46,037 bases of DNA from Deltaproteobacteria bacterium (GTDB lineage Bacteria > Myxococcota_A > Polyangia > Polyangiales > Houyiibacteriaceae). Shown in pieces: positions 1 through 9,201 of this stretch. The stretch lies in NCBI GenBank assembly GCA_013151775.1, contig JAADHO010000204.1, positions 8,580 through 54,616 on the forward strand. The letters run 5' to 3'. The notes beneath the pieces are model-generated. The model was given only the letters and a program-made list of their open reading frames with translations, did no database searches and was not told where the DNA came from. A program made the position numbers and the translations under genes. Every line of letters begins with the position of its first letter. The stretch's first letter is position 1.

Positions 1-2
1 AG

Positions 3-80
3 GCCCGCCGCGAAGCCCACGGCCTCACGGTCCATCTCAACCCTCTTCGCCTCACCCATGCCATCTCCCATCGCGGCTGA
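3..80 (+). CDS. C-terminal fragment of an ORF entering from the left edge; possibly a truncated tyrosine recombinase
   Basis: Open frame ARREAHGLTVHLNPLRLTHAISHRG* ending at tga 78-80; weak resemblance to the H-x-L-R-H box II region of tyrosine recombinases. Confidence 0.25.
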   Translation, partial: ARREAHGLTVHLNPLRLTHAISHRG

Positions 81-405
81 ACTCCCCAGCCGGTGCTCTG
101 GATACCATCGCGACTGAAAGCTGACCACCACCCCCCCCGAATCTCTTTGGTGTGATGCAACACGTATGTGTGCGAGACCGTGCAGGCAGGCCTAGGCGCT
201 CCGAGGCTTCTCCATTCGAGCTACAAGCCTCCGCTTGACAAGCGCGGCCAGCGGCGTGTCGAGTCGGCGGTGCTGGTGCAACCGCCCACGTCGTCGATCT
301 GCGCCGTGCTGACGGCCCGCCCCTCGAGCTGCGCGCGGATCAGCTTGGCCAGCGGAAGCCCTGCGCCTCGAGCAGCGTGGATCGCAGGAGAGACAGGTCG
401 CCGCC

Positions 406-1647
406 TCAGCCGCGATCGGCCAGGAAGACGTAGCCGACCGTGGACTCGAGACGGTAGCCGTAGGTGCTGATGGCGGCGTCTCGCTCGCTGGCGCTGGGGG
501 GGTAGAAGTGGTCTCCGATGCTGCCGTTGACCAAGCGGTAGAGCGGCACACCGCCGCAGCCCGCGCTCGGCGCGATGTAGCCCAAGGTCTCCACGACGAC
601 GCCCGCGCCCTCGCAGCCGGCGCTGGTGGCCAGAAAGTTCGTGGCGCCGGATGAGTTGAGGCGGCAACGGTAGAGAGGCCGAAACCCGCCGGGGTCGCTG
701 GTGTAGAGCCAGAAGAATTGGGCGCTCTCGATCACCCGGTCCGGAGGCTCTCCGGCGACCGCCAGCTCCTTGGTGTAGATGTGCCCGCCGTTGCCACCGG
801 GCAGCGTGGGATCCCAGCTTCGGTAGATGCTCGTGCGGCAGCCCGCGAGCTCGTCGCAGCTGCCATCGCAGTCGTCGTCCGCGGCGTTGCAGACCTCGGC
901 GGGAGGCGTGCAGCTCGGCGCGCAAGCGTCGGAGCAGTCGCTGCTACCGGTCGTCCCGCAGCGGGTGGTGCAGCTCGAACCCGCGGCGCAGCTCACGCTG
1001 AGCTCACAGCCGTTGGCGTCGTTGCCGTCGCAGTCCGCGAAGCCCGCGTTGCAGCGATCCACCCGACAGCCCCTCGAGACGCAGGCGGCGCTGGCCTGAA
1101 TGCGCACGCAGGCGAGGCCGCAGCCGCCGCAGTTTGCCACGTCGCTCGAGGTGTCGACGCAGCGATCGGTGCAGTAGACCTCACCCGGCGCGCAGAACGA
1201 GACGCAGGCGCCCGCCATGCACGCCTGACCCGTCGCGCAGATCGTCCCGCAAGCGCCGCAATTCGCCTCGTCGCTCTGCGTGTCCACGCAGCCGCCCGCG
1301 CAACCCGTGGTGCCGCCAGGGCAGCTCAGCATGCACGCCCCCGAGGCGCACACGTTGCCGGCCTCGCAGCGCACGGCGCAGCCGCCGCAGTGGCTCGGAT
1401 CCAGCGTCAAGTCCCGGCACGCCCCATCGCAGAAGGCTTGACCCGTGGGACACGTCGTGCCGGCGTCGGGGGCGCTCGCGTCGCGACCCGAGTCCAGGGC
1501 GCTCCCGTCCAACGGCGCGACGCCCGTGTCGCCAGCCCGGGCGTCTAGCGAGGCGTCGCGGCGTGTGGTCGGAGGCGGCACGTCGTGACCCTTGGCGCAG
1601 GCCGCGAAGAGTAGCGTCGTGAACACACAGAGAGAGAGCAGCCGCAT
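406..1647 (-). CDS. Cysteine-rich putative lipoprotein with C-terminal DUF5648-like repeats
   Basis: Start at MRLLSLCVFTTLLFAACAKG (lipobox FAAC); repeated CxxGxxxCxGxCVDTxSDxxNCGxCG modules; C-terminal IYRSWDP...HIYT / PLYRLVNGSIGDHFY repeats. Confidence 0.8.
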   Translation of the reverse strand: MRLLSLCVFTTLLFAACAKGHDVPPPTTRRDASLDARAGDTGVAPLDGSALDSGRDASAPDAGTTCPTGQAFCDGACRDLTLDPSHCGGCAVRCEAGNVCASGACMLSCPGGTTGCAGGCVDTQSDEANCGACGTICATGQACMAGACVSFCAPGEVYCTDRCVDTSSDVANCGGCGLACVRIQASAACVSRGCRVDRCNAGFADCDGNDANGCELSVSCAAGSSCTTRCGTTGSSDCSDACAPSCTPPAEVCNAADDDCDGSCDELAGCRTSIYRSWDPTLPGGNGGHIYTKELAVAGEPPDRVIESAQFFWLYTSDPGGFRPLYRCRLNSSGATNFLATSAGCEGAGVVVETLGYIAPSAGCGGVPLYRLVNGSIGDHFYPPSASERDAAISTYGYRLESTVGYVFLADRG

Positions 1648-1717
1648 GCGGGCAGGATGCCACGGAGAGCTCTCTCGACCCAAATGCCTGCACGCCACGA
1701 GACCTTCGATCCGGACG

Positions 1718-3097
1718 CTAGGCCGCGACCTCTCGGCGTGGGAGCTCGAGCACGAAGCGAGCGCCGGCGTCGGTGCGCTCGACGTAGAGTCGCCCCGCGT
1801 GGCGCTGCGTGACGATGTTGTGGGCGATGGCCAAGCCCTGACCGGAGCCGCAGCCCACCTCTCGGGTGGTGAAGAAGGGATCGAAGATGCGGTCCTCGAT
1901 GGCCTCGTCCACTCCGGGTCCGCTGTCTTCGACGACGACTCGGACGACATGCTCGTGGCAGGAGGTGCTCACCAGGATGCGACCCTTGCGCTCCGGCTCT
2001 GGGCCCACGACCTCGGTGATGGCTTGGGCGGCGTTGACGATCAGCACGAGGATGGCCTGGTTCAGCTCCGCCGCGACCGCCATCACCATCGCGTTGGGCG
2101 CCAGATCGAGCTCGAGCTCCGCGACCCCTTTGTAGCTGCCTCGCGCCACGATCGCCGTGCTCGACACGCAGGCGCTGAGATCCGTCATCGCCTTGCTGCT
2201 CTGGCCTGGATGGGCGAACTCCTTCATGGCGCGCACCAGACCACCGACGCGTTCGATGCCCTCGACCGCCTGAGTCAAAGAGGCCGGCAGCTCGCGCTCG
2301 AGATAGTCGAGCTTCAGCTTGCGACGCAGCTTCGCCAGCTCCTTGTCGGCCTGTGGACCGCCGATCTCGCGATGCGCGTGCAGCATCTCGATCAAGCGCG
2401 AGACGCCCTGTCGCGCGAAGCTGAGATTGTCGGCGACGAACTGGGCGGGGGTGTTGATCTCGTGGGCGATGCCCGACGCCAGCCTGCCCACCGCCTCGAG
2501 CTTCTGGGCCCGCAGCAGCTCCGTCTGTGCGCACTCGCGCGCGGCGCGCTCCGCCCGCAGCTCTTGATTCGCCTGCTCCAGCTCCAGCACGCGCTCCGCG
2601 AGCTTCGCGTCGAGGCAAGCGAGCTTGACCTGCGCGGCTCGCCGGAGCGTCCACTTATGCGTCAGCGAACGCGCACAGGCTCGCAGTTCGGCGGCCTCCA
2701 GCGGCTTCTTCAGCACCAGGAAGCGCTCACGGGGCGGCATCTTGACGTCCGCCGTCGCGGCGTCCGTGAGGTGCGCGGCCGTGACCATCACGACCTCGAG
2801 GTTGGGATCGAGTTCCAGCATCCGGGCGGCGCCCTCGAGGCCGTCCATGGGTCCCGGGAAGCACTGGTCCACGAAGGCCAAGGCGAAGGGGCGCCCTGCC
2901 TCGAGGGCCTCGCGCAGTGCCTCGATGCCCGCCTCGGGGCTCGCCTGACAGCATAGCTCGAAGGGCCCGCCCGCCAGATCGGCATCGACCAGAGGCCGCA
3001 TGGTGCGCTGGTAGGCGCGCAACACAGACGGCTCGTCATCGATCACGAGCACGCGACGGTTGTTGGGCAGAGTCGATGTGGCGCAGGGCGTAACCAT
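1718..3097 (-). CDS. Response regulator receiver - sensor histidine kinase (N-terminal REC, C-terminal HisKA/HATPase)
   Basis: Start at MVTPCATSTLPNNRRVLVIDDEPSVLRAYQR; REC motifs VIDDE, FVDQ, LKKP; LASGIAHEINTPAQFV H-box; N/G boxes LNQAILVLIVNAAQAI, DSGPG, GSGQGLAIAHNIV. Confidence 0.88.
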   Translation of the reverse strand: MVTPCATSTLPNNRRVLVIDDEPSVLRAYQRTMRPLVDADLAGGPFELCCQASPEAGIEALREALEAGRPFALAFVDQCFPGPMDGLEGAARMLELDPNLEVVMVTAAHLTDAATADVKMPPRERFLVLKKPLEAAELRACARSLTHKWTLRRAAQVKLACLDAKLAERVLELEQANQELRAERAARECAQTELLRAQKLEAVGRLASGIAHEINTPAQFVADNLSFARQGVSRLIEMLHAHREIGGPQADKELAKLRRKLKLDYLERELPASLTQAVEGIERVGGLVRAMKEFAHPGQSSKAMTDLSACVSSTAIVARGSYKGVAELELDLAPNAMVMAVAAELNQAILVLIVNAAQAITEVVGPEPERKGRILVSTSCHEHVVRVVVEDSGPGVDEAIEDRIFDPFFTTREVGCGSGQGLAIAHNIVTQRHAGRLYVERTDAGARFVLELPRREVAA

Positions 3098-3149
3098 GTC
3101 CTCTCCAGAGGTACATTCTCCCCATCGGCTGGATCCCGTCCGCACTTGA

Positions 3150-3160
3150 GGGGGGGGGGG
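3150..3160. repeat. Poly-G homopolymer, 11 G, in the divergent intergenic region
   Basis: Direct read cacttga ggggggggggg tcgc; phase confirmed by the overlapping ORF translation MRGGGSLLQ. Confidence 0.9.
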
Positions 3161-3287
3161 TCGCTTCTCCAGGTGTCGCTCCTGCTGATATCGTCCCCTG
3201 GACGCAAGCGACTCGCGCCTTCGCTGGTGCCCGACGTGAACGCAAATTCTGCCAGCGCGCTGGCATTGCCATCTCGGAGGTTGGACC

Positions 3288-6047
3288 ATGATCGCTCGTA
3301 TGGACTCGAGGGCTCCTCATGCAGGAGCATTCGTCTGGATCTCGACCCTTCTCGTGACCCTGTCGGCGGCGCTGACGTCGGGCGCGTCGGCACAAGGCCT
3401 GCCGCCCTACATCACCGACAACGGGCTCGAGGGAAACGCGCGAGTCGCTGCGGGATACCTCGACGCCACGCTCTACGATGGCGCGGGAGGCAACGCCGTA
3501 GACCCCACGGGAGTCCTGGATTCGACGGCCGGTATTCAGGCCGCGCTCGACGACGCCTACCTCTACGGCATGGTCACCTACCTGCCAGCAGGCACCTATC
3601 TGGTCTCCGACACTCTGGTGAGGTCACAAGAGGGCGCAGACGTGGTCGCGTGCGCCGAGGCCGTGAGGGATTGGGGCACTGGGTACTATGCACGGCGCGC
3701 ACCGAGCCTAGTCGGACCCGAGGAGGGACCGCGTGCCGTCTTGAAGCTGATGGATTCATCGCCAGGATTCGACGACGATGGCAACCCCAAGCCCATCGTC
3801 TATTTCTACAACGACAAAGGCTCCGGATGGGACGGAGGACCGACCTGCGGATTCGGGTTCGTCGCGCGGAATCTCGAAATCGTCATCGGTAGTGGAAACT
3901 CGGGAGCCATCGGATTGCAGGTTCCGAGCGCTCAATATAGCACCATCGAAAACATCAAGATTGACGCAACGGGCGGTTACGCAGGTCTCCGGGGAGCGAA
4001 CTCGACCAATGTCGTAGTCAACCTAGATGTCACTGGCGGACGTTTCGGAGTAATCCATTCGGTTTGCTGTGGGCTCGCTTTCAGCGGCCTGCGACTGCGT
4101 GGACAGACCGAGGTCCCACTGGTACTCGACACCTATGGGGCCGTCGCCATCGTCGGATTCGATATCGAATCCGGAGGTGAGAGCGCAGTCCGGATGTTGA
4201 GTGGAGGATCGGGGCACACCAACCAAGTATCCTTGGTCGAAGGAGTCATTCGACACAGCGGTTCCGGCCCGGTCGTCGACAACGCTCTAGGCAAGACGCT
4301 CTACATGCGCAACGTGTACATCCAGAGTGACCGCACGCTCATTCAGAGCGGAAGTGAAACCGTAGATTCCACGAGTTTGAGTTGGCAACATATACGAGAA
4401 TACGCCTATGCGAACCGGCGCACATCCACGATGGATGGCGTAGACACGAAATCCTACACAATCATCGATGGAGTCATCAGCCAAGCGGGAGTAACTGACG
4501 TGGTCTCCTCGGATACTCCACCGCAGGATCTGGTTACTCGACATCTTCCAGGTTTGCTTCCGCACTTCGAGGGAGACGGCGTGCTCAACGTTCATGACAT
4601 GGGCGCGCTGGGCGATGGCACGACAGATGACCGCGCCGCCATTCAAGCAGCTATCGAGGCGTCTTCCGACGTGTTTCTTCCTCGAGGCGACTATATGATC
4701 AGCGGACCGATCATTCTGCACGCCAACACACGCATCTTCGGATCTCCTGGGATGAGAACGCGGTTGCGGCCGCACGATTCATGGCCACTGAGCACCGAGT
4801 ACGAACACCTCGTCCAGACCGACGACGACCCGAACGCGCGCACCGTCCTGCGCGATCTCGCGATCCACGCTCCAGGCGAGCCAACCGACGATTTTCGGCG
4901 AACCTACGTCGGCGCGGTCGACTGGCGCGCGGGCCGTCACTCCATCGTGAGCCAGCTGGAGATCAACTTGCCTCGAACTCCCCGTGGGTCCGACCGGAGC
5001 AGCGCCGATCGACGCCTGACTTGGATCCGCGGCTCAGGCGGTGGCCGCTGGTACGGGCTCGCCGCGCATATCTCCGCCTCGCGGCGCACGCGCGGAGACG
5101 ACTTCCGTTTGGTGATGGTCGACGGCACTCGAGAGCCTCTGACGTTCTACGGCCCGAACACCGAGAAGGCGGCTCAGAATCCGCACACCACAATTCTAGG
5201 TGCGTCCAACGTGCGAGTCTTTGGGATAAAGCGCGAGGGCAGTTTTTCGCTCTTCCGTGTGGAGAACTCGAGCAACATATTCCTCGCGTCGCTCACGGCG
5301 GCGAGGCTGAACCGACCCTTCGTCGACCTGTCGAACTCGACACAGGTGCTGCTCTCAGCGGTCGCCCTCTGGCCGGCGTTCGCGAGCACGCGGGTGGGCG
5401 GACGCAGCGTGACCGAATCGGCTCCCGATGGAAGTGAAGAGTGGGTCGACGGACCAGACAACGTAGCGCTCTTCCATCGCGGTCTGTTCGACGACAGCGC
5501 CTTCCCCTACTGCGGCGACGGAGTCTGCGATCCGAACAACGAGACCGCGAGCTGCTCCGTGGACTGCTCCGTGGACGTCAACGCCGCACCGACCGTCGAC
5601 GCCGGCGCAGACCTCTCGGTGACTCTGGGAGACGGCGCCTCGCTGACCGGCACGGCGGCGGATGACGGGCTGCCTGCGGATCCCGGCGCGCTCAGCCTGA
5701 CGTGGGCGCAGGTCGACGGACCGGGCACGGCAGCGTTCAGCTCGCCCACGAGCGCGGCGACGCTCGTGTCCTTCGATGCCGTCGGCGTCTACACGCTCTC
5801 ACTCAGCGCCAGCGATGGCGAGCTGTCCGCGAGCGACGAGCTGCAGGTGAGCGTGGTCGACGGGGGGCGTGGACCCAGCCCGCCGCCACCGACGAGCTGC
5901 GACGGCGGCCCCTGTGGCCCCTCAGCCTCCACATCGGGCTGCGGGTGCAGTCTGGCCGGAGCGGAGCGCCCAGGCGCCCTGCCCGTGCTGATGGTCGCCC
6001 TCGTGCTGCTGTTCGTGATTCGGCGTCGCGTGGCCATCGAGGCCTGA
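3288..6047 (+). CDS. Secreted right-handed beta-helix / pectate-lyase-superfamily protein with PKD/Ig-like domain and MYXO-CTERM-like tail
   Basis: Signal peptide; two blocks resembling pectate lyase superfamily segments (DSTAGIQAALDDAYLYGMVTYLPAGTYLVSDTL; DMGALGDGTTDDRAAIQAAIEASSDVFLPRGDYMISGPIIL); APTVDAGADLSVTLGDGASLTG; tail GCGCSLAGAERPGALPVLMVALVLLFVIRRR. Confidence 0.85.
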   Translation: MIARMDSRAPHAGAFVWISTLLVTLSAALTSGASAQGLPPYITDNGLEGNARVAAGYLDATLYDGAGGNAVDPTGVLDSTAGIQAALDDAYLYGMVTYLPAGTYLVSDTLVRSQEGADVVACAEAVRDWGTGYYARRAPSLVGPEEGPRAVLKLMDSSPGFDDDGNPKPIVYFYNDKGSGWDGGPTCGFGFVARNLEIVIGSGNSGAIGLQVPSAQYSTIENIKIDATGGYAGLRGANSTNVVVNLDVTGGRFGVIHSVCCGLAFSGLRLRGQTEVPLVLDTYGAVAIVGFDIESGGESAVRMLSGGSGHTNQVSLVEGVIRHSGSGPVVDNALGKTLYMRNVYIQSDRTLIQSGSETVDSTSLSWQHIREYAYANRRTSTMDGVDTKSYTIIDGVISQAGVTDVVSSDTPPQDLVTRHLPGLLPHFEGDGVLNVHDMGALGDGTTDDRAAIQAAIEASSDVFLPRGDYMISGPIILHANTRIFGSPGMRTRLRPHDSWPLSTEYEHLVQTDDDPNARTVLRDLAIHAPGEPTDDFRRTYVGAVDWRAGRHSIVSQLEINLPRTPRGSDRSSADRRLTWIRGSGGGRWYGLAAHISASRRTRGDDFRLVMVDGTREPLTFYGPNTEKAAQNPHTTILGASNVRVFGIKREGSFSLFRVENSSNIFLASLTAARLNRPFVDLSNSTQVLLSAVALWPAFASTRVGGRSVTESAPDGSEEWVDGPDNVALFHRGLFDDSAFPYCGDGVCDPNNETASCSVDCSVDVNAAPTVDAGADLSVTLGDGASLTGTAADDGLPADPGALSLTWAQVDGPGTAAFSSPTSAATLVSFDAVGVYTLSLSASDGELSASDELQVSVVDGGRGPSPPPPTSCDGGPCGPSASTSGCGCSLAGAERPGALPVLMVALVLLFVIRRRVAIEA

Positions 6048-6060
6048 CTCGGAGCCGTCG

Positions 6061-6136
<76 letters not shown>

Positions 6137-6183
6137 GAGCCGTTGCGAGACTTAGCCGCCTGACCTCGGAGCGTCAAGCGAAG

Positions 6184-9015
6184 TCAGTCGTCGCTGAGCA
6201 GGTCGTCGAAGGCCCGGTCGAGCTCGTCGTCGCTCGCCGTCGGTGCGACCGGCTCGGGGGGCGCGGGATCCGTCAGCCTGCGGATCGTCTTCTGCACACC
6301 GCGAAACTCGGGGTCGCGCTTCTGCACTTTGTGGAAGTAGTAGAGCGCCTCTTGCGGATCCTCGAGACCCTCGTAGGCGAGGCCGAGTTCGAAGTAGAGC
6401 CCCAGCTCCTCGTTGGGCGTCTTGGCCTCGGCGTAGAGGCCCTTCTTGAAGTGGCTGATGCCGTCGGGGATGCGCCCCACCTCGACGTAGCACATGCCGA
6501 TCATGGTGTGGGAGATGCACTCGCGCGCCGGGTTATGCATCGCCAATTCGAACTCGTGGACCGCCTCGTCCACGAGGCCCATCTCCTTGTAGGCGATGCC
6601 CAGATCGAAGTGAGTGTCCGTGTCCTCGAGACCTACCTGTTGCTCCACTCCCTTGCGGAACTGATCGATCACGACCTCGAGGGCGACCTCCTCGGAGCCC
6701 GTGGCGAGCGGCTCACCCTCGTCCACCAACTCCTCCGCGAGCTTCTCGGCCAAGGCGAAGCTCTCATCCAGAGCAGGCGGCAGTACGCTGGCGAGGGCCG
6801 ACTCCTGAGCGGCCTCGGTGATCTCCTGCAGCTTGTCCACCAGCACCGGATGCCCCGGGTGGGACGACAGCATATCCTCGAGAATGTCCCGCGCCTCGTC
6901 CCACAGCGCCTGGGCCATGAAGAACTCGATCTCCTCTAGCGTCTCTTCGATTTCTCCCGGGGGAAGCGACGCTCGCTCCACGGCGGCGGCCTCGGCGGCG
7001 GCCAATTCGTCGTGGCTGGGCCCAGCCGCGGGCGGCGGTGCGGGCACCTGGAACAGCTCGTCGGGCAGCGCCTCGGTGACCGTGCTCGACTCCACGTCGT
7101 CGAAGGGAGACTCCGCCAGCGCCTCCGGAAGCATGGCCTCAGGCGGAGGCATGGCCTCACGCGCAGGCTCTTGGGGCACCGCGACCTCGGAGGTCGGTGG
7201 CCCGTCTTCGAACACCAAGTCCTCGACGGCGGGCGCGGCGGTCATCATGGTCGCTGGCGAGTCCGCCTCGTCGTCCTCGATGAAGAGCAGCGCCTCCTCT
7301 TCCTCTTCCTCGGCGGGGACCTCGACTACGGCGTCGACGCCGGACCCGAGCTCGGGGCGCGACATCAGGGTGGCGTCGGGCGACTCGGCGGCGGCGAGCA
7401 GCTCGGGACCGCCGATCACCGTGGAGTCGTCGAAGTCCGTGTCGGGCGCCGCGTCGGTCGCTGGGGGGTGGATCGCGTCGGCGTGGGGACGCTCGGAGCG
7501 CATGGACTGGACGCGGGGGTCGTCTGGCGCGAGCTTGCGCAGCTCCGTGAGGTGGATCTGGGCGAGCTGCGGCTTCTCTTCCTGGAAGAGATCGATCAGC
7601 ACGTGCAGCTGCAGGACGGCGTCGCTGATGCGGCCGGCGTCGAGGTAGGCGTCCTTCAGGCGTTCGCGGCCTTCGACGTTGTCCGGCGCGATGCGCGCCA
7701 CCTCCTCGAGCTGCCCGATCACCTTCTCCTTCAGCCCGTAGCGCGCGAAGACGTCGCACTCCGTCAGCAAGCGCGCCACGTTCGCCTCGTGGGCGACGTC
7801 GTCCGGGATCGAGGACCGGGACGCGGCGGGAGGAGGCGCTGGCTCCGACGCGATGGACACGTCGATCATCGGCTCCTCATCGACGATCAGGATCTCTTCA
7901 TCGTCGTCGTCGTCGACGATCAAGACCTGATCTTCGTCTCCATCCTCATCGAGGATCATGACCTCGCCGTCGTCGTCGAGCAGCTCCACGTCGTCGTCGA
8001 GCAGCTCCACGTCGTCGTCGTAGAGTTCGGGTTCGGGCGCGGCGCGGGCCGAGGAGCCCACCACGGCCCCGGGGGGCATCCCCATGCGCTGCGAGAGCTC
8101 ACGCGCGGACGGCGCGGGGGCGTACCTCGCGAGGGCCTGCAGCGCCTCCGCGTCGCCCGGATCCAGCTCGAGGATACGCTTCAGATACAGGGCGCGCTCC
8201 TCCGGGCGCTTGCCTTCGCCATAGATGCGCGCGATCTCCCGATAGACGCTGACGGTCTTCGGCGTCTGGCCCAACAGGCGAAACGCTTGGGCCAAGAGCT
8301 CCAACGTGCGTACGTCCTTGGAGTTGGCCTTGAAGGCCAGCTGCAGCTTGGCCAGCGCCCGCTTGGCGTCGTTGCGCTCGAGGTAGACGCTGGCGAGCTT
8401 GCGGGCGAGCTCCAGATCCGTCGGCCGGTGGTAGAGCAGGCGCTCGCTGACCTTCAGGTAGTCCTCGATGCGGCCCTGCTGCTCGAGCAGCGCGGCGCCG
8501 GCTGCGAACTCCTCCGCGGCGTCCTGCGTGCGGCCCGCCTTGGACAGGGCCTCGGCGTACTTGATGCGCACGGGGATGTTGTCGGCGTCGAGCTTCGCCA
8601 TGCGCCCGAGGGTGTCGAGGGCGCGCTCGACGTTGCCGGCCCGCGCGAAGGCCTGCGCGACCTGCTCGTAGGTGCTCAGCGCGTCGCTGACGAGCTGCAG
8701 CTCCTCGTACATCTGCCCGAGCCTCAAGGAGACCTCGATGCGGCCGGGTTCGAGCTTCAGGACCTGCTTGCACACGGCCACGGCCTTGAGAAAGAACCCC
8801 TGCCCGGCGTAGTGCTCGGCGACCTGTTCGTAGGTCCGCACGGCCTCGCGCCGGGCACCCTTACGCGTGTAGATGTCGCCGATCTTCAGCAGCGTGCGCA
8901 CGTCGTGCGGGTCGTCGTCGACCAGCTTGCGGTACTCGGCGATCGCCCGCTCGAAGTTGCCCTTCGCGAGATGCTTCTGCGCAACTTCGATGACTTTTGC
9001 GCGGTTCAGCGCCAC
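6184..9015 (-). CDS. Large tetratricopeptide-repeat protein with acidic low-complexity linker
   Basis: MALNRAKVIEVAQKHLAKGNFERAIAEYRKLVDDDPHDVRTLLKIGDIYTRKG... multiple TPR units; acidic DDDVELLDDDVELLDDDGEV segment; C-terminal TPRs. Confidence 0.88.
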   Translation of the reverse strand: MALNRAKVIEVAQKHLAKGNFERAIAEYRKLVDDDPHDVRTLLKIGDIYTRKGARREAVRTYEQVAEHYAGQGFFLKAVAVCKQVLKLEPGRIEVSLRLGQMYEELQLVSDALSTYEQVAQAFARAGNVERALDTLGRMAKLDADNIPVRIKYAEALSKAGRTQDAAEEFAAGAALLEQQGRIEDYLKVSERLLYHRPTDLELARKLASVYLERNDAKRALAKLQLAFKANSKDVRTLELLAQAFRLLGQTPKTVSVYREIARIYGEGKRPEERALYLKRILELDPGDAEALQALARYAPAPSARELSQRMGMPPGAVVGSSARAAPEPELYDDDVELLDDDVELLDDDGEVMILDEDGDEDQVLIVDDDDDEEILIVDEEPMIDVSIASEPAPPPAASRSSIPDDVAHEANVARLLTECDVFARYGLKEKVIGQLEEVARIAPDNVEGRERLKDAYLDAGRISDAVLQLHVLIDLFQEEKPQLAQIHLTELRKLAPDDPRVQSMRSERPHADAIHPPATDAAPDTDFDDSTVIGGPELLAAAESPDATLMSRPELGSGVDAVVEVPAEEEEEEALLFIEDDEADSPATMMTAAPAVEDLVFEDGPPTSEVAVPQEPAREAMPPPEAMLPEALAESPFDDVESSTVTEALPDELFQVPAPPPAAGPSHDELAAAEAAAVERASLPPGEIEETLEEIEFFMAQALWDEARDILEDMLSSHPGHPVLVDKLQEITEAAQESALASVLPPALDESFALAEKLAEELVDEGEPLATGSEEVALEVVIDQFRKGVEQQVGLEDTDTHFDLGIAYKEMGLVDEAVHEFELAMHNPARECISHTMIGMCYVEVGRIPDGISHFKKGLYAEAKTPNEELGLYFELGLAYEGLEDPQEALYYFHKVQKRDPEFRGVQKTIRRLTDPAPPEPVAPTASDDELDRAFDDLLSDD

Positions 9016-9201
9016 GATTCGACCCGACTACCAAGACCTGGACAGCTTGAAAAACCAGCCGCCGAAAGCCGCTCTGGCCGCGGAATTATTCCGAATTCTG
9101 AGAGCCCCATGGAAGCGCTGCGAGTGTATGCGTCGGCCCCGCGGGGGTCAACCGCCGCGCGCGGGTCGCACAGGGCGATCGGAGCGCGATCCGGCTGCGC
9201 T

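Noticed and set aside
1545-2654. 369-aa minus ORF overlapping the kinase gene in another frame
   Set aside because: Alternative-frame Arg/Gly-rich translation of the REC-kinase gene.
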